Shown: positions 51,646 to 61,716, counted from the stretch's first letter. The stretch is 64,000 bases of DNA from Verticiella sediminum (GCF_007558815.1 NZ_VLTJ01000039.1:744001-808000); one strand, 5' to 3'. A program made the numbers and translations. The notes: generated by a model from the sequence alone, not told the origin.

Positions 51646-52392
51646 ATGCAAACCGTCTTGATCACCGGCTGCTCATCCGGGTTCGGCCTCGAAACCGCCA
51701 AATACTTTCTCGACCGCGGCTGGAAGGTGGTTGCCACGATGCGCACACCGCGCGAGGATTTGCTTCCCCGCTCCGAGCATTTGCGAGTGCTTGCCCTCGA
51801 TGTCACAAACTCGGAGCGCATTCGTCAGGCCGTGCAAGAGGCGGGGCCGGTGGACGTATTGGTCAACAACGCGGGGATTGGCCTATTGAATGCCCTTGAA
51901 GGCACACCGATGGACACGGTGCGCGAGGTCTTCGAGACGAACACTCTCGGCACAATAGCGATGACCCAAGCAGTGCTGCCGCAGTTCAGGGAACGCAAGA
52001 GCGGTGTCATCGTGAACGTCACGTCGATCGTGACGTTGACGTCCTTGCCTATGCTTTCCGTGTACACCGCCAGCAAGGCGGCGGTCAACGCATTCACCGA
52101 ATCGCTTGCGCTGGAACTCCAGCAGTTCAATGTGCGTGTGAATCTGGTATTGCCGGGACGAGCGTCGGAGACACGTTTCGGTGAAAACGCACGGTCTCGC
52201 ATGGGAGCTGTCCCCGATCCCTACGCCGACTTGGCGCAGAGCATCTTCGCGGGATGGGCGCAGTCGTCCGAGCCAGGTACCCAGGCATCGGACGTGGCGG
52301 AGACTGTGTGGCGCGCGGCAAATGACTCGTCATGCCCAATCCGCCAACCTGCCGGTGCGGATGCGCTGGCCACCACGGGTCAATTTCCATAA
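51646..52392 (+). CDS. Short-chain dehydrogenase/reductase
   Basis: A 248-residue SDR from ATG 51646 (the GTG at 51601 would add 15 residues without family features). Motifs: LITGCSSGFGLETAKYFLDR, VLVNNAGIGLLNALEG, Ser in NVTSIVTLTS, YTASKAAVNAF. It follows the divergent AraC-type regulator, its likely controller. Confidence 0.9.
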   Translation: MQTVLITGCSSGFGLETAKYFLDRGWKVVATMRTPREDLLPRSEHLRVLALDVTNSERIRQAVQEAGPVDVLVNNAGIGLLNALEGTPMDTVREVFETNTLGTIAMTQAVLPQFRERKSGVIVNVTSIVTLTSLPMLSVYTASKAAVNAFTESLALELQQFNVRVNLVLPGRASETRFGENARSRMGAVPDPYADLAQSIFAGWAQSSEPGTQASDVAETVWRAANDSSCPIRQPAGADALATTGQFP

Positions 52393-52465
52393 GGACGCGA
52401 GCCGCCATGGGCGGTTCCTTCACAGTACGGATTGACGCTGGGTGAACGGGGGAAGCGGCCAACGA

Positions 52466-53311
52466 TCAGAATTCTTCGTAGCGCGCCGGGTCCTGGTCGA
52501 AGGTGCGCCCGTCAGGCCGGGCGAGCGTCGCGATGGTTGCCATGTCATCGGGCGCGAGTTCGAAATCGAAGACCGAAAGGTTCTCGATTTGGCGCGCCTT
52601 GTTGGCCGCCTTGGGCAGGGGAACCGCGCCCAACTGCACGTGCCAGTGCAGGATCACCTGGACGACCGAGCGGCCAATGCGCTCGGCAATGGTCCGGATC
52701 GGCGCTTCCTGCAGCAGGTGGTTCGCACGGCCGAGCGGGCTCCAGGATTCGGTGACGATGCCATGGGCCTTGTCGAAGGCGCGCTGCTCGGCCTGGGGGA
52801 AGTAGGGGTGGAGTTCCACCTGGTTCACCGCGGGCGCTACACCGGTCTCGCGCATGATCCGTTCCAGATGCGCGGGCAGGAAGTTGCACACGCCGATGGA
52901 GCGGACCAGCCCGCGCTTGCGCGCTTCGATCAAGGCATGCCAGGCCTCGACATATAGCCCCTTGCTCGGGTTGGGCCAGTGGATCAGGTACAGGTCGTAG
53001 TAGTCGAGTTGCGCTCGGTAGAGCGACTCTTCGATCGTGGCAATAGCCTCGTCGAACTGGTGGTGGCGGCCCGGCAACTTGGAGGTGACGCGCAGTTCTT
53101 CGCGTGAAACGCCCGCCTTGCGGATCGCAGCGCCGAGCGCGCCCTCGTTCTCGTAGTTGAAGGCCGAGTCGAGCAGGCGGTAGCCGCATTCGATGGCCGC
53201 AGCCATGTCTTCCATGCCGTTGGAACCATTGAGTTTGTACGTGCCGAAACCCAGCGTTGGAAGGCAGATGCCATCGTTCAACGTGACTGAAGGAATGGAT
53301 CGGTAAGTCAT
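52466..53311 (-). CDS. Aldo/keto reductase
   Basis: A 281-residue NADPH-dependent reductase from ATG 53311 (GAGGAG upstream). Motifs: LPTLGFGTYKLNG, catalytic Asp/Tyr in LLDSAFNYENEGALG, Lys in TSKLPGRHH, LYLIHWPNPSKG, and SIGVCNF. The length fits the AKR5-type (2,5-diketogluconate reductase-like) branch. The substrate is unknown. Confidence 0.92.
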   Translation of the reverse strand: MTYRSIPSVTLNDGICLPTLGFGTYKLNGSNGMEDMAAAIECGYRLLDSAFNYENEGALGAAIRKAGVSREELRVTSKLPGRHHQFDEAIATIEESLYRAQLDYYDLYLIHWPNPSKGLYVEAWHALIEARKRGLVRSIGVCNFLPAHLERIMRETGVAPAVNQVELHPYFPQAEQRAFDKAHGIVTESWSPLGRANHLLQEAPIRTIAERIGRSVVQVILHWHVQLGAVPLPKAANKARQIENLSVFDFELAPDDMATIATLARPDGRTFDQDPARYEEF

Positions 53312-53333
53312 CAGAAACTCCTCGATGTTGAAA

Positions 53334-53790
53334 GCACGAGGCGCTGGCGCCCTGTTTGCGCAGCTCCATGCGCCAGGACAGGAGGGCGAGGCCAAGCGCC
53401 ACGATGGCCAGTACCGCCCCGATCCAAAGCAGGTCCGCATAGGCCGTGCTGAAGGTCAGGCCCAGCCCCCCGATCCAGGCGCCTGTGGCGTTGCCGAAGT
53501 TGCAGGCCCCTGGATGAGGGTGGATGCAAGATTGGAAGCTTCCGCTGCCTGGTCGACCACGCGCGACTGCAGCGGTGCGATCAATGCGAAGGAAACCATG
53601 CCCCGGATCCGCTGCGTGGTGGCCGCGGGCACGCGGCAGCGCCGGACAGCGTGAACAGGCACAGGCCCGAGACGCAGCCCAGCCCGCGGGATCGAGACGG
53701 CGAGGCTCCGACGCGACGCCAGGCAGCAGGTCCATGACCACATACTCGGTCGTGCCGGTGCGGAAGGAGGCCGCAGCCACTGCCAGCATA
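53334..53790 (-). pseudogene. MFS transporter remnant
   Basis: Pieces of an AraJ/YdhP-like MFS carrier lie in order but in different frames: LAVAAASFRTGTTEYVVMDL and LPGVASE (N-terminus), MVSFALIAPLQSRVVDQAAE and ASNLASTLIQ (middle), NFGNATGAWIGGLGLTFSTA and DLLWIGAVLAIVALGLALLS (end). Most of the central transmembrane part is deleted. It is not functional. Confidence 0.7.
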
Positions 53791-53892
53791 GGCTTGCTGA
53801 CCGTCGATTGCGTCGAATACAGTCTTGACGGCTTGTGAAACGTCACCCTGGCAGACCACGTCGATGAAAGCGCGAAGCGGACGGAATTCCAT
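53791..53892 (-). pseudogene. LysR N-terminal stub fused to the MFS remnant
   Basis: From ATG 53892 the frame reads MEFRPLRAFIDVVCQGDVSQ then AVKTVF, and after a one-base shift STQSTVSKPM. This is the first half of a LysR HTH. It then runs directly into the MFS remnant. A deletion joining a regulator to its neighbouring transporter gene would explain it. Confidence 0.65.
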
Positions 53893-54039
53893 ATTGGAAT
53901 TATATCGAGTCAATTAATTCGCTTTCATAATGTCGCGGCACAACATAACCTTCATGCCATAAGGTCAAGTTTCTGAGTCGCAGTGCTCTCGGTCCATTGA
54001 AGCACCTTTCCATTGAGGAACCTTTACAGGAGTACTGCC

Positions 54040-54819
54040 ATGTCAGTCAAAGGAAAAGTCATTCTGGTCACCGGCGCAGGCCAGGGCATCGGTCGCGGCA
54101 TCGCGCTGCGGCTGGCACAAGACGGCGCGGATCTCGCGCTGGTCGACATCAAGGCCGATACGATCGCGGCAGTGTGCGAGGAGGTCGAGTCGCTCGGCCG
54201 CAAGGCCACGACTTTCGTCGCCGACGTGAGCCAACGCGCCCAGGTGCATGCCGCAGTCGACCACGCGGAAGACGCGCTGGGCGGCTTCGACGTCATCGTC
54301 AACAACGCCGGCATCGCACAGGTCAAGCCCATTGCCGACGTGCTCCCCGAAGATCTTGAGCGCATCTTCCGCGTCAACGTCGACAGCGTGGTGTGGGGCA
54401 CCCAGGCCGCCGCCGCGAAGTTCAAGGCTCGCGGGCACAAGGGCAAGGTCATCAATGCCTCGTCCATCGCGGGCCACGACGGCTTCGCGCTGCTCGGCGT
54501 GTATTCCGCGACCAAGTTCGCCGTGCGCGCACTGACGCAGGCAGCGGCCAAGGAATACGCGAGCGCTGGCATCACCGTGAACGCCTACTGCCCCGGCATC
54601 GTCGGCACCTCCATGTGGGTCGAGATCGACGAGCGCTTCGCCGAACTCACCGGTGCGCCCAAGGGCGAGACGTACAGGAAGTACGTAGACGGTATCGCGC
54701 TCGGTCGTGCCCAGACCCCCGAGGACGTCGCGGCCCTGGTCGTCTTCCTCGCCAGCAGCGATGCAGACTACATCACCGGCCAGGCCATCCTGACCGATGG
54801 CGGCATCGTCTACCGTTGA
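54040..54819 (+). CDS. SDR, diacetyl/acetoin reductase-like
   Basis: A 259-residue SDR from ATG 54040 (AGGAG upstream). Motifs: [34 protein letters not shown], Ser in [20 protein letters not shown]. The C-terminal region ([36 protein letters not shown]) matches acetoin/2,3-butanediol dehydrogenases. It lies 38 nt upstream of poxB and is probably co-transcribed. Confidence 0.85.
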   Translation: MSVKGKVILVTGAGQGIGRGIALRLAQDGADLALVDIKADTIAAVCEEVESLGRKATTFVADVSQRAQVHAAVDHAEDALGGFDVIVNNAGIAQVKPIADVLPEDLERIFRVNVDSVVWGTQAAAAKFKARGHKGKVINASSIAGHDGFALLGVYSATKFAVRALTQAAAKEYASAGITVNAYCPGIVGTSMWVEIDERFAELTGAPKGETYRKYVDGIALGRAQTPEDVAALVVFLASSDADYITGQAILTDGGIVYR

Positions 54820-54857
54820 TTCCGCAGATCTGTCCGGATCACTTGAGGAGAGTATCC

Positions 54858-56585
54858 ATGGCCAAGCCAACCATCGCCGACCTGATTGCCGGCACCTTGA
54901 ACGACGTCGGCGTGCAGCGCATCTGGGGTGTGACCGGCGACAGCCTCAACGGCCTGGGCGACAGCCTGCGCCGGCTGGGCCGCATTGCATGGATGCCGGT
55001 TCGTCACGAGGAGGTGGCCGCCTTCGCGGCCGGCGCCGAGGCGGCAGCCACCGGCCAACTGGCGGTGTGCGCGGGTAGCTGCGGGCCGGGCAACCTGCAC
55101 CTGATCAACGGGCTGTTCGACTGCCACCGCAATCACGTACCCGTGCTCGCCATCGCCGCGCACATCCCTTCGTCCGAGATCGGCCTGGGCTACTTCCAGG
55201 AGACGCATCCGCAGGAGCTGTTCCGCGAGTGCAGTCACTACGTTGAACTGGTCACCAGCGCCGAGCAACTGCCGCGCGTGCTGGAGACGGCCATCCGCAC
55301 CGCCATCGGCAAGCGAGGCGTCGCGGTGCTCGTGCTGCCCGGCGACGTGGCGCTGCAGCCGGCACCGGCCGGCGCTGCGATCCGCTGGGCGCCCACGTCG
55401 CCGCCAAGCCTGGTGCCCGCGCCGCAGGACATCGATCGTCTGCTCGAGATGCTCGATACTTCCAAGGCCGTGACCCTGTTGTGCGGAAGCGGCTGTGCGG
55501 GAGCCCATGACGAGGTGATGGCCCTGGCCGATGCGCTGGCCGCGCCGGTGGTGCATGCGCTGCGCGGCAAGGAGCATGTGGAATGGGACAACCCCTTCGA
55601 CGTGGGCATGACGGGTCTGATCGGCTTCTCGTCCGGCTACCACGCCATGCTCGACTGCGACACGCTGGTCATGCTGGGTACCGATTTTCCCTATCGCAAC
55701 TTCTATCCGACCGATGCGAACGTCGTGCAGATCGACATCCGCCCCGAGGCCATCGGCAAGCGCACGCCAGTCGACCTCGGCTTGGCGGGAGACGTCAAAT
55801 CAACCATTGGCGCGCTGCTGCCGCGCCTGCGGCATCGTGGCGACCGTAGCTTTCTCGAACGCGCCCGGGCGCATTACGCCACCGCCCGCGCCGACCTGGA
55901 CGAACTCGCGCACCCCAAGGTCGGCGACCGGCGTATTCATGCGCAGCACCTGGCCCGCGTGGTCAGCGAACTCGCCGACGCAGATGCCGTCTTCACCGCC
56001 GATGTCGGCACGCCCACGGTGTGGGCGGCACGCTATCTGAGCATGAACGGTAAGCGCCGTTTGATCGGCTCGTTCAATCACGGCTCGATGGCCAACGCGA
56101 TGCCTCAGGCGCTGGGCGCCCAGGCCGCCTGCCCCGGGCGTCAGGTGATCTCGCTGTCGGGCGACGGGGGCTTCACCATGCTGATGGGTGACATCCTGTC
56201 GCTGAAGCAGTTGAAGCTGCCTGTGAAGATCATCCTGTTCAACAACGGCTCGCTCGGCTTCGTGGCCATGGAGATGAAGGCGGCGGGCTACCTGGACACC
56301 GGCACCGACCTCGAGAATCCGAACTTCGCGGCCATGGCCGAGGCGGTCGGCATCCGCGGCATCCGCGTCGAGGACCCGGCTGCGCTGGAGGAGGGCGTCC
56401 GGGCGGTGCTGGCCCATGACGGGCCGGCGCTGCTCGACGTGGTGACGGCCAAGCAGGAACTCGTCCTGCCGCCCAAGATCCAGCTCGAACAGGCCAAAGG
56501 CTTCAGCCTGTTCCTGCTGAAGGCGATCATCAGTGGGCGTGGCGACGAGGTGGTCGAGCTGGCCCGGACCAATTTTCTGCGGTGA
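54858..56585 (+). CDS. poxB: Thiamine-diphosphate-dependent pyruvate dehydrogenase/oxidase (PoxB type)
   Basis: A 575-residue enzyme from ATG 54858 (GAGGAG upstream). The catalytic Glu is in [16 protein letters not shown]; the ThDP/Mg motif starts [16 protein letters not shown] and ends FNNGSLG. Length and C-terminus ([20 protein letters not shown], a membrane-binding-type tail) fit the ubiquinone-linked PoxB, giving acetate and CO2 from pyruvate. Together with the acetoin-reductase-like SDR it suggests handling of pyruvate/diacetyl carbon. Confidence 0.9.
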   Translation: MAKPTIADLIAGTLNDVGVQRIWGVTGDSLNGLGDSLRRLGRIAWMPVRHEEVAAFAAGAEAAATGQLAVCAGSCGPGNLHLINGLFDCHRNHVPVLAIAAHIPSSEIGLGYFQETHPQELFRECSHYVELVTSAEQLPRVLETAIRTAIGKRGVAVLVLPGDVALQPAPAGAAIRWAPTSPPSLVPAPQDIDRLLEMLDTSKAVTLLCGSGCAGAHDEVMALADALAAPVVHALRGKEHVEWDNPFDVGMTGLIGFSSGYHAMLDCDTLVMLGTDFPYRNFYPTDANVVQIDIRPEAIGKRTPVDLGLAGDVKSTIGALLPRLRHRGDRSFLERARAHYATARADLDELAHPKVGDRRIHAQHLARVVSELADADAVFTADVGTPTVWAARYLSMNGKRRLIGSFNHGSMANAMPQALGAQAACPGRQVISLSGDGGFTMLMGDILSLKQLKLPVKIILFNNGSLGFVAMEMKAAGYLDTGTDLENPNFAAMAEAVGIRGIRVEDPAALEEGVRAVLAHDGPALLDVVTAKQELVLPPKIQLEQAKGFSLFLLKAIISGRGDEVVELARTNFLR

Positions 56586-56651
56586 TGCGGGTCACGCGGG
56601 CAGACTCGGGGCAGCGGCGGGTAGCTGACTCGCCGGGGGCCGGGGTCGCAA

Positions 56652-57572
56652 TCATCGAGTGCCGACTGCGTCTCGCACGGGTTGGACGGTCTCGGGCCAG
56701 AGCAGCGAACGGTGCACATGGGCGCCTGCCATCGCGCCATTGCCCACGGCGAGCGACACCGAATGAGGTGCCCGGGCCACATCTCCGCAGGCGAATATCC
56801 CGGGCACCGAGGTTTTGCTCTCGGCATCGGTGCGCACCTGAACGCCCATGGGTGTTGCTTCCAGCGCGCAGCCCATCGCTTCGGCCAGAGAGTTGGGAGC
56901 CGTGCGCGGCGCTGTGAACAGGCCGGCAAAGCGCAGCAGCCGCCCATCGGCCATCACGACATCGGCATGCCCTTCGATCCTGTCGACGGGTGTTTCCTCG
57001 ATCGTCACGCCGCGTCGCTCCAAGGTGGACCTGGCGTCTCGATTCAGTTCTACCGCTCCGTTGACGAGCAGGCTCACGTCGCCCCAATCGGTGAGCAGTT
57101 CGGCCTGATGGATGGACATCGGGCCGGTGCCGATGATGCCGATGCGGCCCCGGCCGATTTCGTAGCCGTGGCAATACGGGCAATGGAAGACTGCCTTGCC
57201 CCAGCGCTCGGCCAATCCAGTGACGGGAGGAAGCTGGTCGAGCACGCCGGTGGCCAGCAGCACGCGGCGGCCTCGATGCGATTCACCATCGGCGGTTGTG
57301 ACGGTGAAGCTGTCCACTTGCCCTGAAACGGCTTCGACTCGGCCCTCCAGCCAAGACAGCGTCGGATAGGCTTCGAGCTGGCGGCGCGAGCTCGCCGCGA
57401 TCTCGTCGGGCGGGACGCCATCCTGACCGAGAAACCCGTGCGAATGGCTGGCGAAGCGGTTGCGCCGCTCGCCCGCATCGATCACGAGCACGGACCTGCG
57501 CGCCCGCACCACTTGCAGGGCCGCGGCCATTCCCGCATAGCTTCCACCGATAACGATGGCGTCGTAGTGCAT
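56652..57572 (-). CDS. Thioredoxin-reductase-like FAD/NAD(P) oxidoreductase
   Basis: A 306-residue flavoprotein from ATG 57572 (AAAGGAG upstream). FAD motif IVIGGSYAGMAAALQ, redox CPYCHG, second nucleotide motif GIIGTGPMSIHQA, and the C-terminal FAD block GIFACGDVARAPHSVSLAVG. It starts 2 nt after the stop of the Rrf2 gene, which probably controls it. It may serve as a small-molecule or alternative thioredoxin reductase. Confidence 0.9.
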   Translation of the reverse strand: MHYDAIVIGGSYAGMAAALQVVRARRSVLVIDAGERRNRFASHSHGFLGQDGVPPDEIAASSRRQLEAYPTLSWLEGRVEAVSGQVDSFTVTTADGESHRGRRVLLATGVLDQLPPVTGLAERWGKAVFHCPYCHGYEIGRGRIGIIGTGPMSIHQAELLTDWGDVSLLVNGAVELNRDARSTLERRGVTIEETPVDRIEGHADVVMADGRLLRFAGLFTAPRTAPNSLAEAMGCALEATPMGVQVRTDAESKTSVPGIFACGDVARAPHSVSLAVGNGAMAGAHVHRSLLWPETVQPVRDAVGTR

Positions 57573-57574
57573 GG

Positions 57575-58018
57575 TCAACTCCTTTTGCGTCGTGCGGCCG
57601 CGTGGCGGCGCGCAAAATCGGCGGCCAGATCGGCAAGGGTGATTTCCGAGAACCGCTTCAGCAGCAGCGCCTCGGCCTCGGCAAACGTGCCTTCGAGCGC
57701 GGCATTCACCGATTGCTCGACCAGGCACGCCGGGGTTTCGTTGCGGTTGCCGATGGCAAACATTGCCGGCTCTCCCAGTGCCTCGTGCAACCGGCGCAAG
57801 GTGAGGGAGCCGAGGTCGGCATGGATGCGCCATCCGCCCGCATGGCCGCGATCGGACGTGACGATGCCGGCCTCCCGCAGGTAGCCCATGGTGCGCCGGA
57901 CAACGACGGGGTTGGTGCCCAAGCATTGGGCCAGGGTTTCGGAGGTGACGGGTCCTTCCTGCTCGGCCATGTGCAGCAGCGCATGCAAGACGGACGATAG
58001 GCGGCTATCACGTTTCAT
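57575..58018 (-). CDS. Rrf2-family regulator
   Basis: A 147-residue winged-HTH protein (LSSVLHALLHMAEQEGPVTS, ETLAQCLGTNPVVVRRTMGY, GHAGGWRIHADLGSLTLRRL). Only one Cys (ACLVEQS) lies in the region where IscR-like members bind an Fe-S cluster, so it is probably not a cluster protein. It is coupled to the downstream reductase, an arrangement often seen for redox-controlled flavoproteins. Confidence 0.88.
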   Translation of the reverse strand: MKRDSRLSSVLHALLHMAEQEGPVTSETLAQCLGTNPVVVRRTMGYLREAGIVTSDRGHAGGWRIHADLGSLTLRRLHEALGEPAMFAIGNRNETPACLVEQSVNAALEGTFAEAEALLLKRFSEITLADLAADFARRHAAARRKRS

Positions 58019-58274
58019 GTAACTAATGATGTTCTATTTGAGGCCGCGTGTCAAGACAGAGTTACCCGCCAAAGGCGCGGTCGTCCGGCTGCGCACATCC
58101 GACCGACCGAAGCCGGTCCGCAGCCGCCCCTGTCAAGCGCTTGCACTCGCACGTGACGAAGGCCGGCGCCAGACGGGGTTGGGATACTATGAAAAGCGGA
58201 AGAGAAGACTCGACGGTCCAATGCGATCATCCTCCATCTTCTCGTTCATACAACAAGAACGACCCAGAGACTTC

Positions 58275-59492
58275 ATGAAAACCAACCCCCCTACTTGGCT
58301 CGTGCCTGTAGTGGCAATCTTTACCCTGCAGACCATCTCGGCGTTTCTGTCCCGGCTCATTCCCATCGTAGCGCCTGCAATGTCCGACGAGTTCGGCTGG
58401 AGCGGCAGTTCCATTGGTTACCTGACCGCGAGCAACGCGGTCGGCGGGCTTGCCGTTCTCGTCGCGGGCTCGGCGCTGCTCAGGCAAATCGGCGGCATGC
58501 GCATGCTGCAGCTCACGTTGCTCCTGGGCGCTGCCTGCGTGGTGTTCTTCCTGTATCCGAGCCTGGTCCTGGTCCTGTTTGCCTGCTTCGTCATGGGCAT
58601 GAGCAACGGTGCGGCGAACCCGGCCGGCAGCGAAGTTCTGCAAAAATTCTCGCCACCGGGCAAGCGCAATCTCATCTTCTCGATCAAACAGGCCGGGGTT
58701 CCCCTCGGCGGCATGGTGGCCGGGCTGCTCATCCCCCTGGTGATCGTGCTGGCCGGATGGCGCATCGCCCTGTTCGTCTGTGCGCTTGTCGTATTGCTGC
58801 CCACTCTGCTGACCTGGCGGCTGAGTCCCGCCCTGGATGGAACGGCCGGGAAGAAGGGCCGCCTGTTCGCCGTTCCGACCCGGGAGTCGCTGCGCATGCT
58901 TCGCGTGCCCCTGGCTGCGCTGGCGGACAACCCCGGCCTGCTGAAGATGTCGGTCGTGGGCAGCCTGTTCGCCGCCTCGCAGAGTTGCTGGTTCGCCTTC
59001 ACCGTCATTTATCTGGTCGACAGGCTGGGGTTCTCCTTGAGCCTGGCTGGCGCCGTGTTCGCCGTGATGCAGGTGGGAGGCGTGATCGGCCGCGTTGCGT
59101 TGGGATGGTTGTCCGATCAACTGGGCTCGGCTACCGCGACTTTGTCCATCGCTGCCATCCTCTCGGCTGCAAGCACGGCGCTGCTGGGGGTGACCAGCAC
59201 GCAATGGCCTTTGTGGGCCATCGTCCTGCTGGCATTCGTCGCCGGCTGTTCGGCCGCAGGTTGGAATGGGGTGCAGATTGCCGAAGTGGCCCGGCGTTCG
59301 CCCCCGCGCCTGATTGCCGAGACGGCTGCGGGCGCGGGCATCCTCGTCAGCCTGGTGAACATCGCCGCTCCCACGGCTTTCGCGCTGTTCATCACGGCCA
59401 CCGGACACTACGACTACGCCTTCATCTGCGCCGGCGCGTGCTCGTTGTTCGTGCTCGCCTTTCTACCGCGGGAACGGTGCGGCGCCTCCTGA
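58275..59492 (+). CDS. MFS transporter
   Basis: A 405-residue carrier from ATG 58275 with 12 hydrophobic segments. The start MKTNPPTWLVPVVAIFTLQT and MGMSNGAANPAGSEVLQKFS, then GGVIGRVALGWLSDQLGS, are MFS patterns. The upstream in-frame extension is not hydrophobic and was left out. The substrate is unknown. Confidence 0.88.
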   Translation: MKTNPPTWLVPVVAIFTLQTISAFLSRLIPIVAPAMSDEFGWSGSSIGYLTASNAVGGLAVLVAGSALLRQIGGMRMLQLTLLLGAACVVFFLYPSLVLVLFACFVMGMSNGAANPAGSEVLQKFSPPGKRNLIFSIKQAGVPLGGMVAGLLIPLVIVLAGWRIALFVCALVVLLPTLLTWRLSPALDGTAGKKGRLFAVPTRESLRMLRVPLAALADNPGLLKMSVVGSLFAASQSCWFAFTVIYLVDRLGFSLSLAGAVFAVMQVGGVIGRVALGWLSDQLGSATATLSIAAILSAASTALLGVTSTQWPLWAIVLLAFVAGCSAAGWNGVQIAEVARRSPPRLIAETAAGAGILVSLVNIAAPTAFALFITATGHYDYAFICAGACSLFVLAFLPRERCGAS

Positions 59493-59559
59493 ATGTTTGC
59501 TGTCGTGAAGGTCCACGGATTGGTTTTCGCCCAATCTACGGCTGCTTGCGGTGCGCGAC

Positions 59560-60183
59560 CTACTTGCTGCGCTTGACCATCGCCAGGATGGTTGCCGCCA
59601 GTTCCTCCCGCGCCTGTTCCTCGCTGATGTCTCCGGTGACGGCCGCTTGCGACAGCGCATCGGCCGCCCCGAGCATTGCCCACAAGCTGGCCAGCGAGAT
59701 TCCCGGCGGCCCGGCGAAGGGCGCGAGGATCTTCTGGCACTTTTCGATGAAGGCCAGTTGGTACTGGCGTTTGACCGCAGCCAGTTCCGCCGATCCGCTG
59801 AGCGCGGCGAGCACCTCCGGGATCTCGCGCCCCTGGGTCAGGACGCATTCGACGTAGCTGGATGCGATGACGCGAGCCTTGTCCGTCAAGGTGGGTTTGC
59901 TGGCGGCGATGGCGGCATCGATGAGCGCGGTCTGGCGGACATCGAAATCCTGATAGAGCGCCGTCAGCAGGCCGTTGCGCGTGCCGAAGTGGTCGTAGGC
60001 CACGGGCTTGGTGACGCCTGCTTCTGCGGCCAGGCGCCCAAGCGTCAGCGCATCCGTGCCTTCATCGCTGATCAGTCTCCAGGAGACGTCCAGCAATTGG
60101 CGTAGCCGCGCGTCTTTGGACAGCCGCCGATGCGAAGCAGCCGTGCAGGCGCGTGGTGCTGTGCCCGATGGGCGAGCTTTCAT
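59560..60183 (-). CDS. TetR-family repressor
   Basis: A 207-residue regulator from ATG 60183, whose ATGA overlaps the stop of the quinone reductase gene. The HTH is LTLGRLAAEAGVTKPVAYDH and FGTRNGLLTALY. Being the second gene of the operon, it probably represses its own transcription at the CTACCA-type operator at 60829-60841. Confidence 0.9.
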   Translation of the reverse strand: MKARPSGTAPRACTAASHRRLSKDARLRQLLDVSWRLISDEGTDALTLGRLAAEAGVTKPVAYDHFGTRNGLLTALYQDFDVRQTALIDAAIAASKPTLTDKARVIASSYVECVLTQGREIPEVLAALSGSAELAAVKRQYQLAFIEKCQKILAPFAGPPGISLASLWAMLGAADALSQAAVTGDISEEQAREELAATILAMVKRSK

Positions 60184-60800
60184 GATTCGACTTCCTTCTC
60201 CCGTGCTGCGGGATGAGAGGCGAAAATCCTGCCACCGATGGCTCGCGCAGTATCCAGGTGTGCGGCTGGAAACCCGGCGTCCGACGCGAGCAGCAGCTCC
60301 GACGCCGCAACACGTGCACCACAGTAGCCGAAGATGCCGTGGTCGATTTGTGTCTTCATCGCGCCGAAGTAGCCATGTCGGGCATAGGTCCGCTGGTCTG
60401 CACCACCTATCGCGACCAGATGCACCTGAAGGCGCTGTAGTTTCTTGACCAACTTTCCGTCTGCATCGTCGTAGGCCCAGCCCTGGGTGAACACCCGGTC
60501 GATCCATCCCTTGAGCAACCCGGGAAAAGACCACCAATACACCGGGTAGACCAATACCAGAGCGTCTGCGCGGTCGATGCGCGCATGTTCCGCTGCGACA
60601 TCGGCCAGCGGTTCTTTCTCCTTTAGAGCCAGGGCGATGTCAGCCTGAGTGAACCTCGGATCGAAGCCTTCCGCAGTCAGATCGGCAATTTCGAAAGAGT
60701 GCTGGGAACCCGACGCAACGATTCCCTCTGCTACCTGGGCTGCAACAGCGTGCGTAAGCGATGCTTGATCGGGGTGTGCGATCACGATAAGGGCATGCAT
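60180..60800 (-). CDS. NAD(P)H-quinone oxidoreductase (flavodoxin-like, NQO1/MdaB type)
   Basis: A 206-residue flavoprotein: start MHALIVIAHPDQASLTHAVA, and the active-site block VLVYPVYWWSFPGLLKGWID then RVFTQGWAY. It transfers two electrons from NAD(P)H to quinones and protects from redox cycling. It is co-transcribed with the TetR gene, a common redox/electrophile response pair. Confidence 0.92.
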   Translation of the reverse strand: MHALIVIAHPDQASLTHAVAAQVAEGIVASGSQHSFEIADLTAEGFDPRFTQADIALALKEKEPLADVAAEHARIDRADALVLVYPVYWWSFPGLLKGWIDRVFTQGWAYDDADGKLVKKLQRLQVHLVAIGGADQRTYARHGYFGAMKTQIDHGIFGYCGARVAASELLLASDAGFPAAHLDTARAIGGRIFASHPAAREKEVES

Positions 60801-60828
60801 GGTTCATCGACTCCATCGGACGTGATAC

Positions 60829-60841
60829 CTACCAATGGTAG
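60829..60841. promoter_or_regulatory. Palindrome CTACCAATGGTAG, probable TetR operator
   Basis: A perfect 13-bp palindrome with a related half-site (CTACTTTTGGTAAG) at 60844-60857 lies 29 bp upstream of the quinone reductase start, over its expected promoter. Confidence 0.5.
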
Positions 60842-60897
60842 CCTACTTTTGGTAAGTTGCGTTCGTGTCCAGATCAGGTCGCCATAAAATGCTTGAC

Positions 60898-60913
60898 TTA
60901 GAGTGAACTCTAA
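60898..60913. promoter_or_regulatory. MerR-type operator TTAGAGT-GA-ACTCTAA
   Basis: A perfect 7-bp dyad, preceded by CTTGAC, lies 16 bp upstream of the MerR ATG at 60930, as at the other MerR gene of the window. It fits autoregulation by the MerR product. Confidence 0.6.
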
Positions 60914-60929
60914 CTTTTAGGATCACCCC

Positions 60930-61400
60930 ATGGAATCCCATCTGAGCATTGACGAAGTCGCCAAGCGCACTGGCCTGACGGCCCATACCCTGCGCTATTA
61001 CGAGCGCATCGGGCTGATCGCCCCGGTCGGCCGTGCCGCCGGGGGCCAGCGGCGCTATGCGGCTTCAGACATGGCCTGGATCGAATTCCTGCTGCGGTTG
61101 CGGACGACGCGCATGCCTATCGGCAAGATGCAAGCGTTCGCACAACTACGCGGCGCTGGGGACTCGACGGTGCCGGATCGTCGCCAGATGCTCGAAGAAC
61201 ACTTGACGGATGTTCTTTCAGAGCTCGAGGCGATGCGCCAGTCCGCGGATGCTTTGCAGGCAAAGATCGAGTATTACCGCTCGTTCGAGCAGTCCTTGGC
61301 GTCGGATCCACTCGCTGATGAAGGCCATGCTGATGAACCCCCAAGAGCGCTACGAACGCGGACTTGCGAAACTGAAAGAAATAGACGGCCAGGCCGGTGA
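60930..61400 (+). CDS. MerR-family regulator
   Basis: A 156-residue regulator: HTH LSIDEVAKRTGLTAHTLRYY and AAGGQRRYAASDMAWIEFLL, then a long dimerisation helix. No C-terminal Cys cluster is present, so it is unlikely to sense metals. Its 3' end overlaps the carboxymuconolactone-decarboxylase-like gene by 68 nt, so the pair is co-transcribed. Confidence 0.9.
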   Translation: MESHLSIDEVAKRTGLTAHTLRYYERIGLIAPVGRAAGGQRRYAASDMAWIEFLLRLRTTRMPIGKMQAFAQLRGAGDSTVPDRRQMLEEHLTDVLSELEAMRQSADALQAKIEYYRSFEQSLASDPLADEGHADEPPRALRTRTCETERNRRPGR

Positions 61401-61716
61401 GGATGTGCTGGAAAGTCTGGAGGGTATCGCCCCGGATTTCGCACGCTACCTGATCGAATTCCCTTTCGGGGACATTTATGCCAGACCGGGCCTGGATCTG
61501 AAAAGCCGGGAGATCGCGGTCGTCGCCGCGCTGACCGCATTGGGCAATGCCGTCCCCCAGCTCAAGGTGCACATCCAGGGTGCGCTCAATGTGGGTGTGA
61601 CCCGCACGGAGGTCGTCGAGACCATCATGCAGATGGCGGTCTACGCGGGCTTTCCGGCCGCACTCAACGGGTTGGCCGCGGCCAAGGAAGTTTTCGCCCG
61701 GGCAGAGGTGGCCTGA
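61333..61716 (+). CDS. Carboxymuconolactone decarboxylase (CMD) family protein
   Basis: A 127-residue protein from ATG 61333 (ATG 61318 and 61327 are alternatives; GAAGG lies 8 nt before 61333). The CMD pattern is LDLKSREIAVVAALTALGNA, QLKVHIQGALNVGVTRTEVV, ETIMQMAVYAGFPAALNGL. It lacks the CxxC of AhpD-type peroxidases, so it is not one of them. It is controlled with the overlapping MerR gene. Confidence 0.9.
   Translation: MNPQERYERGLAKLKEIDGQAGEDVLESLEGIAPDFARYLIEFPFGDIYARPGLDLKSREIAVVAALTALGNAVPQLKVHIQGALNVGVTRTEVVETIMQMAVYAGFPAALNGLAAAKEVFARAEVA

Noticed and set aside
58227-59408. 393-codon minus-strand frame opposite the MFS gene
   Set aside because: Gln/Arg/His-rich shadow with no start signal.
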